64,000 bases of DNA. Source: [Empedobacter] haloabium. GTDB taxonomy: Bacteria; Pseudomonadota; Gammaproteobacteria; Burkholderiales; Burkholderiaceae_D. The notes under the pieces are model-generated. The model ran no database searches. It saw only the letters and a list, made by a program, of their open reading frames with translations, and had not been told where the DNA came from. Where the stretch lies: the NCBI GenBank assembly GCA_008011715.2, contig CP136508.1, forward strand, positions 4,340,001 to 4,404,000, given 5' to 3'. Made by a program: the position numbers and the translations under genes. This document shows positions 48,287-57,800 of this stretch, piece by piece; the first letter of the stretch is position 1, and the number at the start of each line of letters is the position of its first letter.

Positions 48287-48323
48287 TGCCATAAAGCCAA
48301 TGTGTTGAGGTAGCTTTATGGCA
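48287..48323. promoter_or_regulatory. 11-bp inverted repeat upstream of the RTX gene
   Basis: TGCCATAAAGC (48287-48297) and GCTTTATGGCA (48313-48323) are perfect mirror arms 15 bp apart, 84 bp upstream of the RTX start and 26 bp after the CoA transferase stop. It could be an operator for the RTX gene or a transcript-end hairpin; there is no T-tract. Confidence 0.55.
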
Positions 48324-48348
48324 AAGTTTCCAAAAGGAACCGCGGCGC

Positions 48349-49851
48349 TTACGGTTGCATCGACCCGGTCAGCCGGTAACGCTCATGCCAGCCCAGCGCC
48401 TCTTCCAGCAGGTGCGGCGTCTGGCCGCCGCGCAGCAGCGCGCGCTCGTGGTAGTCGCGCAGCGCGGCGCGATAGGCCGGGTGGGCGCAGCGCTCGATGA
48501 TCAGCGGCGCCCGCTCGCGCGGCGCCAGGGCGCGCAGGTCCGCCAACCCCCATTCGGTGACGAGCACGTCGACGTCGTGCTCCGTGTGGTCCACATGCGC
48601 GACCATCGGCACGACGCTGGAGATGGCGCCATTCTTCGCCTCCGACTTGCTGACGAAAATCGCCAGCTCGCCGTTGCGGGCGAAGTCGCCCGAACCGCCG
48701 ATGCCGTTCATCATGTGGGTGCCGCCCACATGGGTCGAGTTGACGTTGCCGTAGATGTCGAACTCCAGCGCCGTGTTCAGGCCGATGATGCCGAGCCGGC
48801 GCACGATCTCCGGATGGTTGCTGATCTCCTGCGGGCGCAGCACGATGCGGTCGCGATAGCGCTCGATATGGGCCAGGAAGCGCTCGTGCATGGGCGCGGA
48901 CAGCGTGATCGACGACGCCGAGGCCAGCGCCAGCTGGCCGCCGTCGAGCAGCGCGATGGCCGAGTCCTGCAGCACCTCCGAGTACATCGTCAGATCGCGG
49001 AACGAGGAGTGCGCCAGCCCATGCAGCACGGCATTGGCGATGGTGCCGATGCCGGCCTGCAGCGGCAGCAGCCGCGGCGTCATGCGGCCGGCCGCCACCT
49101 CCCCTTCCAGGAACGCGATGACGTGGCGGGCGATGGCGTCCGTCTCGGCGTCCGGGGGCAGCACGTTGGACGGGCTGTCCGGACTGTCGGTGATGACGAT
49201 CGCGGCGATGCGGGCCGGGTCCACAGGGATCGCCGTCGTGCCGATGCGCTCGCCCGGCGCGGCCAGCGGGATCGGCGCGCGCTCGGGTCGCGGCCGCGGC
49301 AGGTAGATGTCGTGCAGGCCTTCCAGCGCCAGCGGCGCGGCCAGGTTCAGCTCGACGATGACTTGTTTCGCGCTCTGCACGAAACTGGCGCTGTTCCCGA
49401 CCGCCATCGTCGGCACGATGCCGCCGTCGCCGCGGATGGCCACCGCTTCGATGACGGCAATGTCGATGGCGGGCAGCGCGCCGCTGCGCAGTTGCTCGGC
49501 CGTCTCGGACAGGTGCTGGTCGATGAACCGCACCTCGCCCGTGTTGATCCTGCGGCGCAAGGTGGCGTCGGCCTGGAACGGCAGGCGCCGCGCGATCACG
49601 CCGGCATCGGCCATCAGGCCGTCGCTGTCGTTGCCCAGCGAGGCGCCGGTGATCAGGGTCAGGCCTAGGGGTTCGGAGCGCGAGCGCTCGACCAGGGCGC
49701 GCGGCAGCGCCTTGGCGTCGCCGGCACGGGTAAAGCCGCTCATGCCGACCGTCATCGCCGGGGCGAACAGGCGCGCGGCGGCGGCGGCGGGCATCACGCG
49801 CTCCAGCAGCTCGGGACGGCGGATGCGGTGGGCGTACAGTGCTTCGTTCAT
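48349..49851 (-). CDS. Acetyl-CoA hydrolase / succinyl-CoA:acetate CoA-transferase
   Basis: The 500-aa protein belongs to the ACH1/Cat1/SCACT CoA-transferase family, moving CoA between succinyl-, acetyl- or propionyl-CoA and the acids. The nucleophilic glutamate should be in NTALEFDIYGNVNSTHVGG; the glycine loop NGIGGSGDFARNGELAIF and the N-terminal VGMSGFTRAGDAKALPRAL are typical. The substrate cannot be fixed from sequence. It is divergent from a LysR-type gene 97 bp away, which is the likely regulator. Confidence 0.93.
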   Translation of the reverse strand: MNEALYAHRIRRPELLERVMPAAAAARLFAPAMTVGMSGFTRAGDAKALPRALVERSRSEPLGLTLITGASLGNDSDGLMADAGVIARRLPFQADATLRRRINTGEVRFIDQHLSETAEQLRSGALPAIDIAVIEAVAIRGDGGIVPTMAVGNSASFVQSAKQVIVELNLAAPLALEGLHDIYLPRPRPERAPIPLAAPGERIGTTAIPVDPARIAAIVITDSPDSPSNVLPPDAETDAIARHVIAFLEGEVAAGRMTPRLLPLQAGIGTIANAVLHGLAHSSFRDLTMYSEVLQDSAIALLDGGQLALASASSITLSAPMHERFLAHIERYRDRIVLRPQEISNHPEIVRRLGIIGLNTALEFDIYGNVNSTHVGGTHMMNGIGGSGDFARNGELAIFVSKSEAKNGAISSVVPMVAHVDHTEHDVDVLVTEWGLADLRALAPRERAPLIIERCAHPAYRAALRDYHERALLRGGQTPHLLEEALGWHERYRLTGSMQP

Positions 49852-49948
49852 GCTGTGCTCCTCGAATTCTCTTCTTTGAGGGCACAGTCTACGATCAGCG
49901 GTTCATGGATAATATGACTTAAATTCTCCAACTTCATTCGGAAAGTTC

Positions 49949-50839
49949 ATGGACGTTCGATCGCTGCGCTACTTCGTCGAAACGGCCCGCCTGTCCAGCT
50001 TCACGCAGGCGGCCGAGCAGCTGCACGTGACGCAATCGACCATCAGCAAGATGGTGCACCAGCTGGAGCAGGAGCTGGGCACCCCGCTGCTGAACCGCGA
50101 TGGCCGCCGCCTGACCTTGACGGACACGGGCCGCGTCGTGTTCCAGCGCGGCCAGGAGATGCTGGCGACACTGCGCACGCTGGCCGACGAGGTGCGCGAC
50201 ATCCAGGCGGCCCGGCGCGGCACGCTGACGATCGGCATCCCGCCGATGATCAACCTGCTGTTCACCCCGGTGCTAAAGGCCTTCCGCGAACGCCATCCGG
50301 ACATCGTGCTGGTGCTGCGCGAGGAAGCCGGCCAGCAGGTCGAAAAACAGGTGGCGGCGGGGGAACTGGAACTGGGCATGACGGTGCTGCCGGCCGACCC
50401 GGCGCTGGCGGTGCAGGCGCTGCCGGTGGCGACCAGCCCGATCTGGGCGCTGGCCGCCGCCGGCACGTTCCAGCCGCACCGCCGCACGCTCAGGCTGGCC
50501 GCGCTGCGCGACCTGCCGCTGGTGCTGCTGACGGACGAATTCGCGCTGACGCGCACCCTGCGCCGCGCCTTCGCGGCCGCCGGCTTCGAGCCGCGCGTGG
50601 TGGCGCAAAGCGGGCAATGGGACTGGCTGGTGGAGATGGCCTCGGCCGGTATCGGCATCGCGCTGCTGCCGGAGCTGTTCGTCGACCGGCTGGCGGACGA
50701 AAAGCTGCAGGCCGTGCGCATCGTCGAACCGCAACTGCCCTGGCAGGTGGCGCACGTGTGGAACGGCCGCTACCTGTCGCACGCGGCGCGGGCCTGGCTG
50801 GACGTGTGCGCGGAAGTACTGGACCGGGGTACCGGCTAG
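49949..50839 (+). CDS. LysR-type transcriptional regulator
   Basis: The 296-aa protein has an N-terminal LysR winged helix (RSLRYFVETARLSSFTQAAE, then HVTQSTISKMVHQLEQELG) and a periplasmic-binding-like effector domain (GTLTIGIPPMINLLFTPVLK onward) resembling the CynR/CbbR/CatM-like subgroup. It is divergently oriented from the CoA transferase, the usual set-up in which the regulator controls the facing gene. The effector is unknown. AAAGTTC lies close to the ATG; there is no strong ribosome binding site. Confidence 0.95.
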   Translation: MDVRSLRYFVETARLSSFTQAAEQLHVTQSTISKMVHQLEQELGTPLLNRDGRRLTLTDTGRVVFQRGQEMLATLRTLADEVRDIQAARRGTLTIGIPPMINLLFTPVLKAFRERHPDIVLVLREEAGQQVEKQVAAGELELGMTVLPADPALAVQALPVATSPIWALAAAGTFQPHRRTLRLAALRDLPLVLLTDEFALTRTLRRAFAAAGFEPRVVAQSGQWDWLVEMASAGIGIALLPELFVDRLADEKLQAVRIVEPQLPWQVAHVWNGRYLSHAARAWLDVCAEVLDRGTG

Positions 50840-50870
50840 GGCCGCATCGAGCAGCCGACGGTCCAGGCCC

Positions 50871-50889
50871 GATCGGCGGTACGCCGATC
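50871..50889 (+). terminator. Weak hairpin after the LysR gene
   Basis: GATCGGCG-GTA-CGCCGATC, an 8-bp perfect stem 31 bp after the LysR stop, between converging genes. It lacks a T-tract. Confidence 0.35.
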
Positions 50890-51009
50890 CAGGCCGCGCA
50901 TCGCGGCGGCATCGCGCTGGCAGTGCTGCGACAGCGCCCACGCGGCGCCGACGTCGAACGTGGCCTCGGGGTGCCGCCGTTGCGGACGCGCGCGATGCCG
51001 GGCGCTGGC

Positions 51010-51750
51010 CTAGCCCGGCATGCGTCCCGTCCGCAAGGCGTGGGCCCAGTCGGGCGCGCCGTGCCGCAGCGCCAGCGCGGCGGCACCGTCCCAATCGTAG
51101 GGCACCGCCACATGCGCGACCGTCCAGCCGCCGGCGGCTCGCTCGACCATGGCGTAACGCGCGTGCGGCGTGCCGTTTTCCATCCGGTGCGGGTAGGGAT
51201 CGCCGTCCTCGTAGGCCTGCAGCCCCACGCTGCCGGGGTTGACGACCAGGCGGCCGTCCTCCAGCCGGAGCGCACGCGGCACGTGGGTGTGCCCGCACAG
51301 CAGCAGGCTGGCGGCGGCGTTCCCTGCCCGCTCCAGCGCTTCGGCATGGGTGGCGGGGCGCATCCCCGCCGGGGTCACCGTTTCGAGCCAGCCGGTCAGG
51401 TCCGACGTGGGCGTACCATGCACCAGCAGCACGTCGTCGCCCAGCCGCAGCGTGGCCGGCAAGGCGGCCAGCCAGGCGCGTTGGGCCGGCGTGATCCGTT
51501 CGTTGGCGTGGCGGTCGGCGGCGCCCATCCGCGCGGGCGCGTGCGTGAGCACCTGGCGCTCGTGGTTACCGGCCACCGTAGGCAGCTCCAGCGCCATCAG
51601 GCGCTCGGCCGTCTCGCGCGGCTGCAAGGGGCCGGACAGCAGGTCGCCCAGATCGACGATCACGTCCGCCCCACGGCGGGCGATATCGGCCAGCACGGCG
51701 TCCAGCGCCGGCAGGTTGCCGTGGATGTCGGAGATGGCGGCGATTCTCAT
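51010..51750 (-). CDS. Metallophosphoesterase (YfcE/MJ0936 type)
   Basis: The 246-aa cytosolic calcineurin-like phosphoesterase has all four metal motifs: AISDIHGNLPALDAVL, IVDLGDLLSGPL, VAGNHERQV and LLCGHTHVPRAL, then VVNPGSVGLQAY typical of the YfcE/MJ0936 phosphodiesterase group. The substrate is unknown; relatives act on cyclic or model phosphodiesters. ATG 51750 matches the family N-terminus. It lies 20 bp after the DUF6644 gene. Behind its TAG stop the same frame stays open for about 57 codons (see findings). Confidence 0.93.
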   Translation of the reverse strand: MRIAAISDIHGNLPALDAVLADIARRGADVIVDLGDLLSGPLQPRETAERLMALELPTVAGNHERQVLTHAPARMGAADRHANERITPAQRAWLAALPATLRLGDDVLLVHGTPTSDLTGWLETVTPAGMRPATHAEALERAGNAAASLLLCGHTHVPRALRLEDGRLVVNPGSVGLQAYEDGDPYPHRMENGTPHARYAMVERAAGGWTVAHVAVPYDWDGAAALALRHGAPDWAHALRTGRMPG

Positions 51751-51770
51751 GACTGCCAGTATACGCCGGC

Positions 51771-52247
51771 TCAGACGTAGGCCAGCAGGCGCCCGCAGGC
51801 GATCACGCCCAACCACAGCGCCAGCGACAGCAGCGCGTGCAGCCGCGCCGGCCAGGGCGGCGTGACGTCCGTATTCCAGCCGGCGGCGCGGCGCCAGATG
51901 CCGAGGTGGAAGGCGGCGGCGTTGACGCCGGCAGCCAGCAACAGCGCCAGCTTCAGCAGGAAGGCCGGGTTGGCGAGGAAGTCGCCTGGCTGCGTCGAGA
52001 ACATCAGCAAGCCCGCCGGCACGATCACCAGCAGGCTGCCCAGCGCCCATGGCAGCAGGTGCGCCGCCAGCGCGCGCAGCGGCAACGCCCGGCCGCAGCC
52101 CAGCAGGCGCAGGTCGAACAGCGCGACCGCGCCGACCAGCACGGCGAAGCCGACAATATGGCAGGTCTCGACGATGGGATACAGCCACGGGTCGGTCCGC
52201 ATGGCCCGGGCAACGGTCGTCGCGGCCAGCCAGGCCTGCCAGTCCAT
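51771..52247 (-). CDS. DUF6644-like membrane protein
   Basis: The 158-aa integral membrane protein has four predicted helices (around YPIVETCHIVGFAVLVGAVA, LLPWALGSLLVIVPAGLLMF, AFLLKLALLLAAGVNAAAFH and LHALLSLALWLGVIACGRLL). Histidines in the first, third and end regions could hold heme, but that is a guess. Its start overlaps the stop of the DUF6152 gene by one base (TGATG), so the two are translationally coupled, as commonly seen for this pair. Confidence 0.82.
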   Translation of the reverse strand: MDWQAWLAATTVARAMRTDPWLYPIVETCHIVGFAVLVGAVALFDLRLLGCGRALPLRALAAHLLPWALGSLLVIVPAGLLMFSTQPGDFLANPAFLLKLALLLAAGVNAAAFHLGIWRRAAGWNTDVTPPWPARLHALLSLALWLGVIACGRLLAYV

Positions 52248-52603
52248 CAGCGCAATTCGGTGGTCTTGTCGCCCACGGTGATGCGCTCGGCACGCAGCTC
52301 GTCGAGCTTGCTGCGGTGAGGATAGCCGTACACGGTGACCTTGGCGCCGGCGGCCAGCGCCTCTTTCGCCAGCCCGCGGCCCTCCATGCGCGACGGCGGC
52401 GCCAGCACGCTGTGCCAGCGCTTGTCGGCCGACTGCAGCAGGACGTAGCCATGCGGCTGCGTGTAGCCGCTTTCGACGATGGTGCCGGCCAGGTTGAGGG
52501 GCTTGGTGGCGTCGTATTCGCTCCAGCCGTGGTGGGCCAGGGCGGCGGGGGCGCACAGCGCGGTGGCGAGCACGGTGCTGCAAAGGATGTTGGTGCGGTA
52601 CAT
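52247..52603 (-). CDS. DUF6152-like periplasmic protein
   Basis: The 118-aa protein has a signal peptide (MYRTNILCSTVLATALCAPA, cleavage near ALA-HH). The mature domain begins HHGWSEYDATKPLNLAGTI and has strands VTVYGYPHRSKLDEL and ERITVGDKTTELR, an OB-like small beta domain. The exposed HHG at the new N-terminus might bind metal. GGGAGG precedes ATG 52603. It heads a small unit with the DUF6644 membrane protein and the metallophosphoesterase. Confidence 0.82.
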   Translation of the reverse strand: MYRTNILCSTVLATALCAPAALAHHGWSEYDATKPLNLAGTIVESGYTQPHGYVLLQSADKRWHSVLAPPSRMEGRGLAKEALAAGAKVTVYGYPHRSKLDELRAERITVGDKTTELR

Positions 52604-52728
52604 GAAGCCTCCCTGCGATGGGACTTCGAGATCGCGCGCTCGGCAGCGCGGGGACCGTGGTGTTACCTTGGTATCACGGTGTGCTGATACTACCGCTGAC
52701 GCTGCCGCCAGCGCAACCCGGCGCCTGC

Positions 52729-52935
52729 TCAACGGGGATTGCGACGCCGTTCGCGCTGTCGGTGCAGGGCGGGCGAGCACAGCACACGCAGCGCTGTCTG
52801 GCGCGGTACGCCGGCCAGCTGCATGTATTCCAGTGCGGGGTGAACCCCGTCCGTATTCGCAATCCGAAGTGCCTCGTCCACGCGCGCCGCCGTGAAGCCG
52901 TCAGCACGCGATCTGGTCTTGCCGCGTTCCGCCAT
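52729..52935 (-). CDS. Small helical protein, unknown
   Basis: The 68-aa basic cytosolic protein has GFTAARVDEALRIANTDGVH, then PALEYMQLAGVPRQTALRVL and a basic tail. The middle resembles small Massilia-type hypothetical proteins with an LAGVPRxxALRVL motif. GAGG is present about 10 bp before the ATG. No neighbour shares its transcript. Confidence is limited by size. Confidence 0.58.
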   Translation of the reverse strand: MAERGKTRSRADGFTAARVDEALRIANTDGVHPALEYMQLAGVPRQTALRVLCSPALHRQRERRRNPR

Positions 52936-53128
52936 GATTCCAAACCTCTACCGCTCCAAGACAGATTACCTTATCAAAACCGCACCGTTGCGGGCGCACG
53001 GTTGCAATCGCGCGCGCGCCCGACTGCCGCCGGGCCCGGCGGCTTAGCCGATCGACCAATTGGTTTAGCCCAGCGCTTCGGGTAGAGTGAAGTTGTCGCG
53101 TACGCGCGCCTCTAGCGGGAAGTCGACG

Positions 53129-54877
53129 ATGATGCCAGGCCCAACGACCCAATCCGATCTGACAACGCTGGAGACAGAACTGCTGCGCCTGTTTGTCAGG
53201 CAAAGCCGCAGGATGCCGGCACCGGTCTTCATCGCCGCCGTGCTGCTGTGCTGGCTGGGGCGCTCGCCGCCCGCCACGCAGGACAGCGTCCTGGCCGCCT
53301 GGCTGGCCCTGGTGGCGTTGGCGCTGCTGGCCCGCCGGCTCGTGCTGCACAGCAATGCCGTTGCCGCCCTGCCGCCCGCGCGGGGCCTGCGGGTGGCGGT
53401 GGCGTTCAGCACCCTCAACGGCTGCATCCATGCCCTGGTCCTGGTCGTGGCACCAGCGCCGACCGACGTCAACATGGCGACCCAGAGCCTGCTGCTGGTG
53501 GGGCTGTGCGCCGGTGCGGTGGCGACGACCGCCGGTTACCGGCCCGCTTTCCTCGGCTACATGCTGCCCGTTATCGGCGCGCTGATGCTGCGCTGGTCGT
53601 CCAACGACCTGGCGATCGCGGCGATCATCGGCATTTTCGGAGCCGTCCTGACGTCGCTGGCCGATGATTCCTACCGGCTGTTCCGCGACTCCTTCAATAT
53701 CCGCTTGCAACAGCTGGCCCTGAACGAACGGCTGCGCGAGGCGTTGCGGCAGGCCGAATCCGCCAATCGAGCCAAGACCCGTTTCCTGGCGTCCGCGAGC
53801 CACGACCTGCGCCAGCCGCTGCACACGGTGGCGCTGTCCGCCGCGACGCTCAGCCTGCGCCCGCTCGATCCGGACACGCGCAGGATCTCCCAGCATATCG
53901 ACAAGGCCCTGGAACGCCTGGCCAGCCAGCTCGACGCATTGCTCGACATCTCCAAGCTCGATGCCGGCATCGTGCCGGTGCAGCTGGAAGCGCTCGCGCT
54001 GGGGCCGTTCCTGCGCCAACTGTGGCGCGAGTTCAGTCCGATCGCGCATGAAAAAGGCCTGGTGCTGACGCTCGACCTCGATCCGGGCATGCCGGATACC
54101 GTGATGACGGACGAAGTATTGCTGGGGCGGATGGTCGGCAACGTGATCGACAACGCGGTCAAATATTCCCGGCGCGGCACCATCGCGTTGTCGCTGCACG
54201 CGCACGCCGGGCTGCTGGCGCTGGTGATCGAGGACGAAGGACCGGGCATTCCGCCCGAGGAACAAGGCCGCGTCTTCGAGGAGTTCTACCAGCTCGACAA
54301 TATCGAACGCGACCGGGCCAAGGGGCTGGGCCTGGGCCTGTCCATCGTGCATCGCCTGGCCGCGCTGTTGCAAGTGCGGCTGGAGATGGCGTCCGTGCCA
54401 GGGCACGGCACCGCTTTCTACCTGCTGCTGCCCGAACACCGGGGCGACAGTCCGCGCGTGGCCCGGGTGCCGTTCCACGGCAACCCGCTGGCCGCGTTGA
54501 CGGTGCTGGTGGTGGACGACAACGCGGACGTGCGCCTGAGCATGCAGGAGCTGCTGCACGAGCTCGGTGCCGCGCCAGTCCTCGCCAACGGTACGGCCGA
54601 GGCGCTGCTGGCGCTCGAGCGCGTCAAGCCGGACCTGCTGCTGGTCGACCTGCGGCTACGCGGCGGCGATACCGGCATCGCCACCGTGCACGCCGTGCGC
54701 GCGCGCCTGCCGGGGCTGCCAGCCATCCTGATCAGCGGCGACACGTCGCCGGAGCGCTTGCGCGAAGCCAGCGATGCACACATCCCGCTGCTGCACAAAC
54801 CCACGCCCGTGGCCCAGCTGCAGCAGCTCGTGGCCGAACTCGTCACGTCACCATCGAAGGAACGTCATGTCCGCTAA
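53129..54877 (+). CDS. Membrane-bound hybrid histidine kinase
   Basis: The 582-aa protein has an N-terminal region of about five hydrophobic helices (residues 30-180), HisKA (RFLASASHDLRQPLHTVALS, phospho-His near residue 225), HATPase (NVIDNAVKYS, DEGPGIPPEEQG, GLGLGLSIV) and a receiver (VLVVDDNADVRL, LLVDLRLRGG with Asp near 507, LLHKPTP). DLRQPLHT places it with PleC/RpfC-like kinases of betaproteobacteria. ATG 53129 is chosen over GTG 53087 for GGGAAG upstream. Its last codons overlap the start of the fusion gene, so both are translated together. A NarL-type regulator facing the fusion gene is the natural partner. Confidence 0.92.
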   Translation: MMPGPTTQSDLTTLETELLRLFVRQSRRMPAPVFIAAVLLCWLGRSPPATQDSVLAAWLALVALALLARRLVLHSNAVAALPPARGLRVAVAFSTLNGCIHALVLVVAPAPTDVNMATQSLLLVGLCAGAVATTAGYRPAFLGYMLPVIGALMLRWSSNDLAIAAIIGIFGAVLTSLADDSYRLFRDSFNIRLQQLALNERLREALRQAESANRAKTRFLASASHDLRQPLHTVALSAATLSLRPLDPDTRRISQHIDKALERLASQLDALLDISKLDAGIVPVQLEALALGPFLRQLWREFSPIAHEKGLVLTLDLDPGMPDTVMTDEVLLGRMVGNVIDNAVKYSRRGTIALSLHAHAGLLALVIEDEGPGIPPEEQGRVFEEFYQLDNIERDRAKGLGLGLSIVHRLAALLQVRLEMASVPGHGTAFYLLLPEHRGDSPRVARVPFHGNPLAALTVLVVDDNADVRLSMQELLHELGAAPVLANGTAEALLALERVKPDLLLVDLRLRGGDTGIATVHAVRARLPGLPAILISGDTSPERLREASDAHIPLLHKPTPVAQLQQLVAELVTSPSKERHVR

Positions 54878-57800
54878 GCCACCGCGCGCCAGCGCCTGGT
54901 TGTCCCAGGGGCTGGAGCTGTTGCACGAACGCCTGGGCGACAGCCCCAGGACCGGTATCGACTTCGAGGTCGTCATCGTCGGCAGCGGCTACGGCGGCGC
55001 GATGGCGGCCAGTACGCTGGCCGGTTACCACACTGCTGATGGCCACCCGGCCGCCGTGTGCGTGCTGGAGCGCGGCAGCGAATACCTGCCGGGTGCCTTT
55101 CCGTCGGGAATGGCCGAGCTCGCCGGCCACGTACGTTTTTCCACGGAAGGAACGGCCAGGCCGCGCGGCCGCCGCGAGGGGCTGTTCGACGTCAAGGTGG
55201 GCAGCGACGTCAGCGCGCTGGTCGCCAACGGCCTGGGCGGGGGCTCGCTGATCAACGCCGGCGTGATGGTCGAACCGCCCGCGGCGGTATCCGCCAGGCT
55301 CCAGGCGGTGGCCGGGGAACTGGACGACCATTATGCCCGTGCCCGCGCCCTGCTCGGTGCCAAGGACAATACGATACTCGACCATCATTCGGGCACGCGG
55401 CCGCGCAAGTACGCGGCCCTGGAACGCCTGGCGCCGCGCATGCCGCCACGTGCGGCCTTCGGCGCGGCCCCCATCACGGTGGCGATGCGCGCCCATCGCA
55501 ATGACGCCGGCGTCGACCTGGCTGCCTGCACCCTGTGCGGCGATTGCGCCACGGGCTGCAACCACAATGCCAAGGCATCGCTCGATACCAACCTGCTGGC
55601 CGAGGCAAAGCGGCGCGGCGCCGAGCTGTACACCGGCGCAACGGTCACCCGTATCGAACGCGACGACAAGGGCGAACGCTGGCGCCTGCACGTCGCCTAT
55701 ACCAATGCCGGGTTGCGCCGGCGCATGCCGCAGGGCTTCGTCGTCCATGCGCGGCGGCTGATCGTGGCGGCCGGCACGTACGGCTCGACCGAATTGCTGC
55801 TGCGCTCTCGCTCGGCAAGCCTGAAATTTTCACCGAAGCTGGGCCAGGGGTTTTCCAGCAACGGCGACATGATCGCCGTGGCCTACGACCAGGCCGACGA
55901 AGCCAATGCCGTCGCCGACGAATGCACCGAGCCGGATAAACGGCAAGTTGGCCCGACCATCACGGGCATGGTGCGTATCGACGACGCGCGCGGCGACATG
56001 CTGGTCGAGGAACTGGCGGTGCCCGGGCCGCTGCGGCGCCTGTTCGAGGAAGTCGTGGCCACGTCCGCCACGTTGCACGCCCTGGGGCAGCCGGACCGCA
56101 GCGTTCATGCCGAGCACGACGAGGGGCACGACCCCTGCGCGGTGGATGCGCGCGCGCTACGCCACAGCACGCTGCTGGCCGTCATGGGCGACGACGGAGC
56201 GGGCGGCAGCATGCGCCTGGTCGGCAGAACCCGCAAGGCCGAAGGCGGGGTGAAGGTGGTCTGGCCGGCCTTGCGCCATCATCCGCTGTTCGCGCGGCAA
56301 CTCGACGTTCTCGCCGGTGCTGTCGGCAAGGATACCGCGCGGTACGGCAAGATCCTGCCCTACCCGCTCTGGAAGCCACTGCCCGACAACATGGCCTACC
56401 TCCTGAACGGGCGGCGCGGTCCGCTGCTCACCGTGCATCCGCTCGGCGGCTGTGCGATGGGAAGCAGTGCCCACGACGGCGTGGTCAATCGTCACGGCCA
56501 GGTCTTTCGTGCCACCCCGGACCGGCCCGATGACGTCTACGACTCGCTGGTGGTGCTGGACGGCTCGATCGTCCCGATGGCGCTGGCGGCCAACCCGGCG
56601 CTGACCATCGCCGCGCTGGCGCTGCGCGCGGCCGAGCACCTGCGCGCAGCATGGCAACTGACCGAACGGCGTGACGCAGACCAACTCGCGCCCCGCCCGA
56701 TCTTCCGCACACCGCCGGCCGCCGCGATGCCGCGGGCGACCATGGTCCAGTTCACCGAACGCCTGGCGGGCGAAGTGCTGCTGCGCGACGGCGCGAACCA
56801 GCCCCGCGCCTGCAGGGTGGAACTGACGCTGCACTTCGTCCCCCGCACACTGGCGCCGCTGATACTGCCGGGTGAAGACAAGCCCGGTTCGGTCGCGCAG
56901 CGCCGCCGGCTCGACGCCGGGCCGGGGAGCAGTCTCGTGGTATACGACCTGGAAAAATGGCGCATCTGGCGCGTGCGCCGCGAGGGCAGTACCGGAGAGG
57001 ATCCCACGCCCTTGTTGCAAGCGCCGGTGACCGGCTCGCTGGAGTTCTTCCATCGCGAGAACTCGGGACGATGGCAACGCACGCTGCGCGCCCTGGGACC
57101 ATGGTTGCGCAATCGCGGCATGCGCGACACATGGCAGTGGTGGTTCGACAGGGAGGCGCCGCCGCCCCAGGCAGCCGAACCGGCGCCGGCCGGCTTGCTG
57201 GACAAGCTGCTGGCGCGCGGGCGCAACGCGCTGGCGCTCGCCTCGCGCGCGGGCGAAGTGCGGCGCTTCGACTATGCATTGACCATCGGCCGTGCCGAGG
57301 CAACGGACGGTTTCGATGCCGCCGCGTTCGAGGGCCGCCCCCTCCTGGGCGCGAAACGTTTCACCTACGCGTTCGCCAGCAATCCGTGGACCCAGCTGAC
57401 GCGCATGACGCTGACGCAATTCCCCCGGCTCGCGGCCGCCCGCGTGCCCCCGGCACTGGAGCTGGACACGGGATTCCTGGTACGTTCCAACCTGCCGCTG
57501 ATGCGCCTGTGCGCCCAGCAGGACCAGCCCACCGCGCTGGCGGATGTGGCCGGCCTGGCCGGCTATCTGCTGCGCCTGCTGCTCGGCGTACACATGTGGA
57601 GCTTCCGCAAGCCGGACACGCCGCCGCCACGCACGCCGGACCTGCTGCCGCCTGAGCTGCCGGGCTTGCAGCGCGAGCAGGTTTGGCTGGACTTCCCTGC
57701 GCTGTCGGACGGCCGGCAGGTGCGCGCGCTGCTGACGCGTTACCGCGCCGCCGATTGGGACCCCGCCTTGCCGCCGGTCCTGATGATCCCAGGCTACAGC

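Noticed and set aside
50273..51298. Minus-strand frame opposite the LysR gene
   Set aside because: Overlaps the LysR gene and part of the phosphoesterase in the wrong frame; low-complexity Arg/Ala composition.
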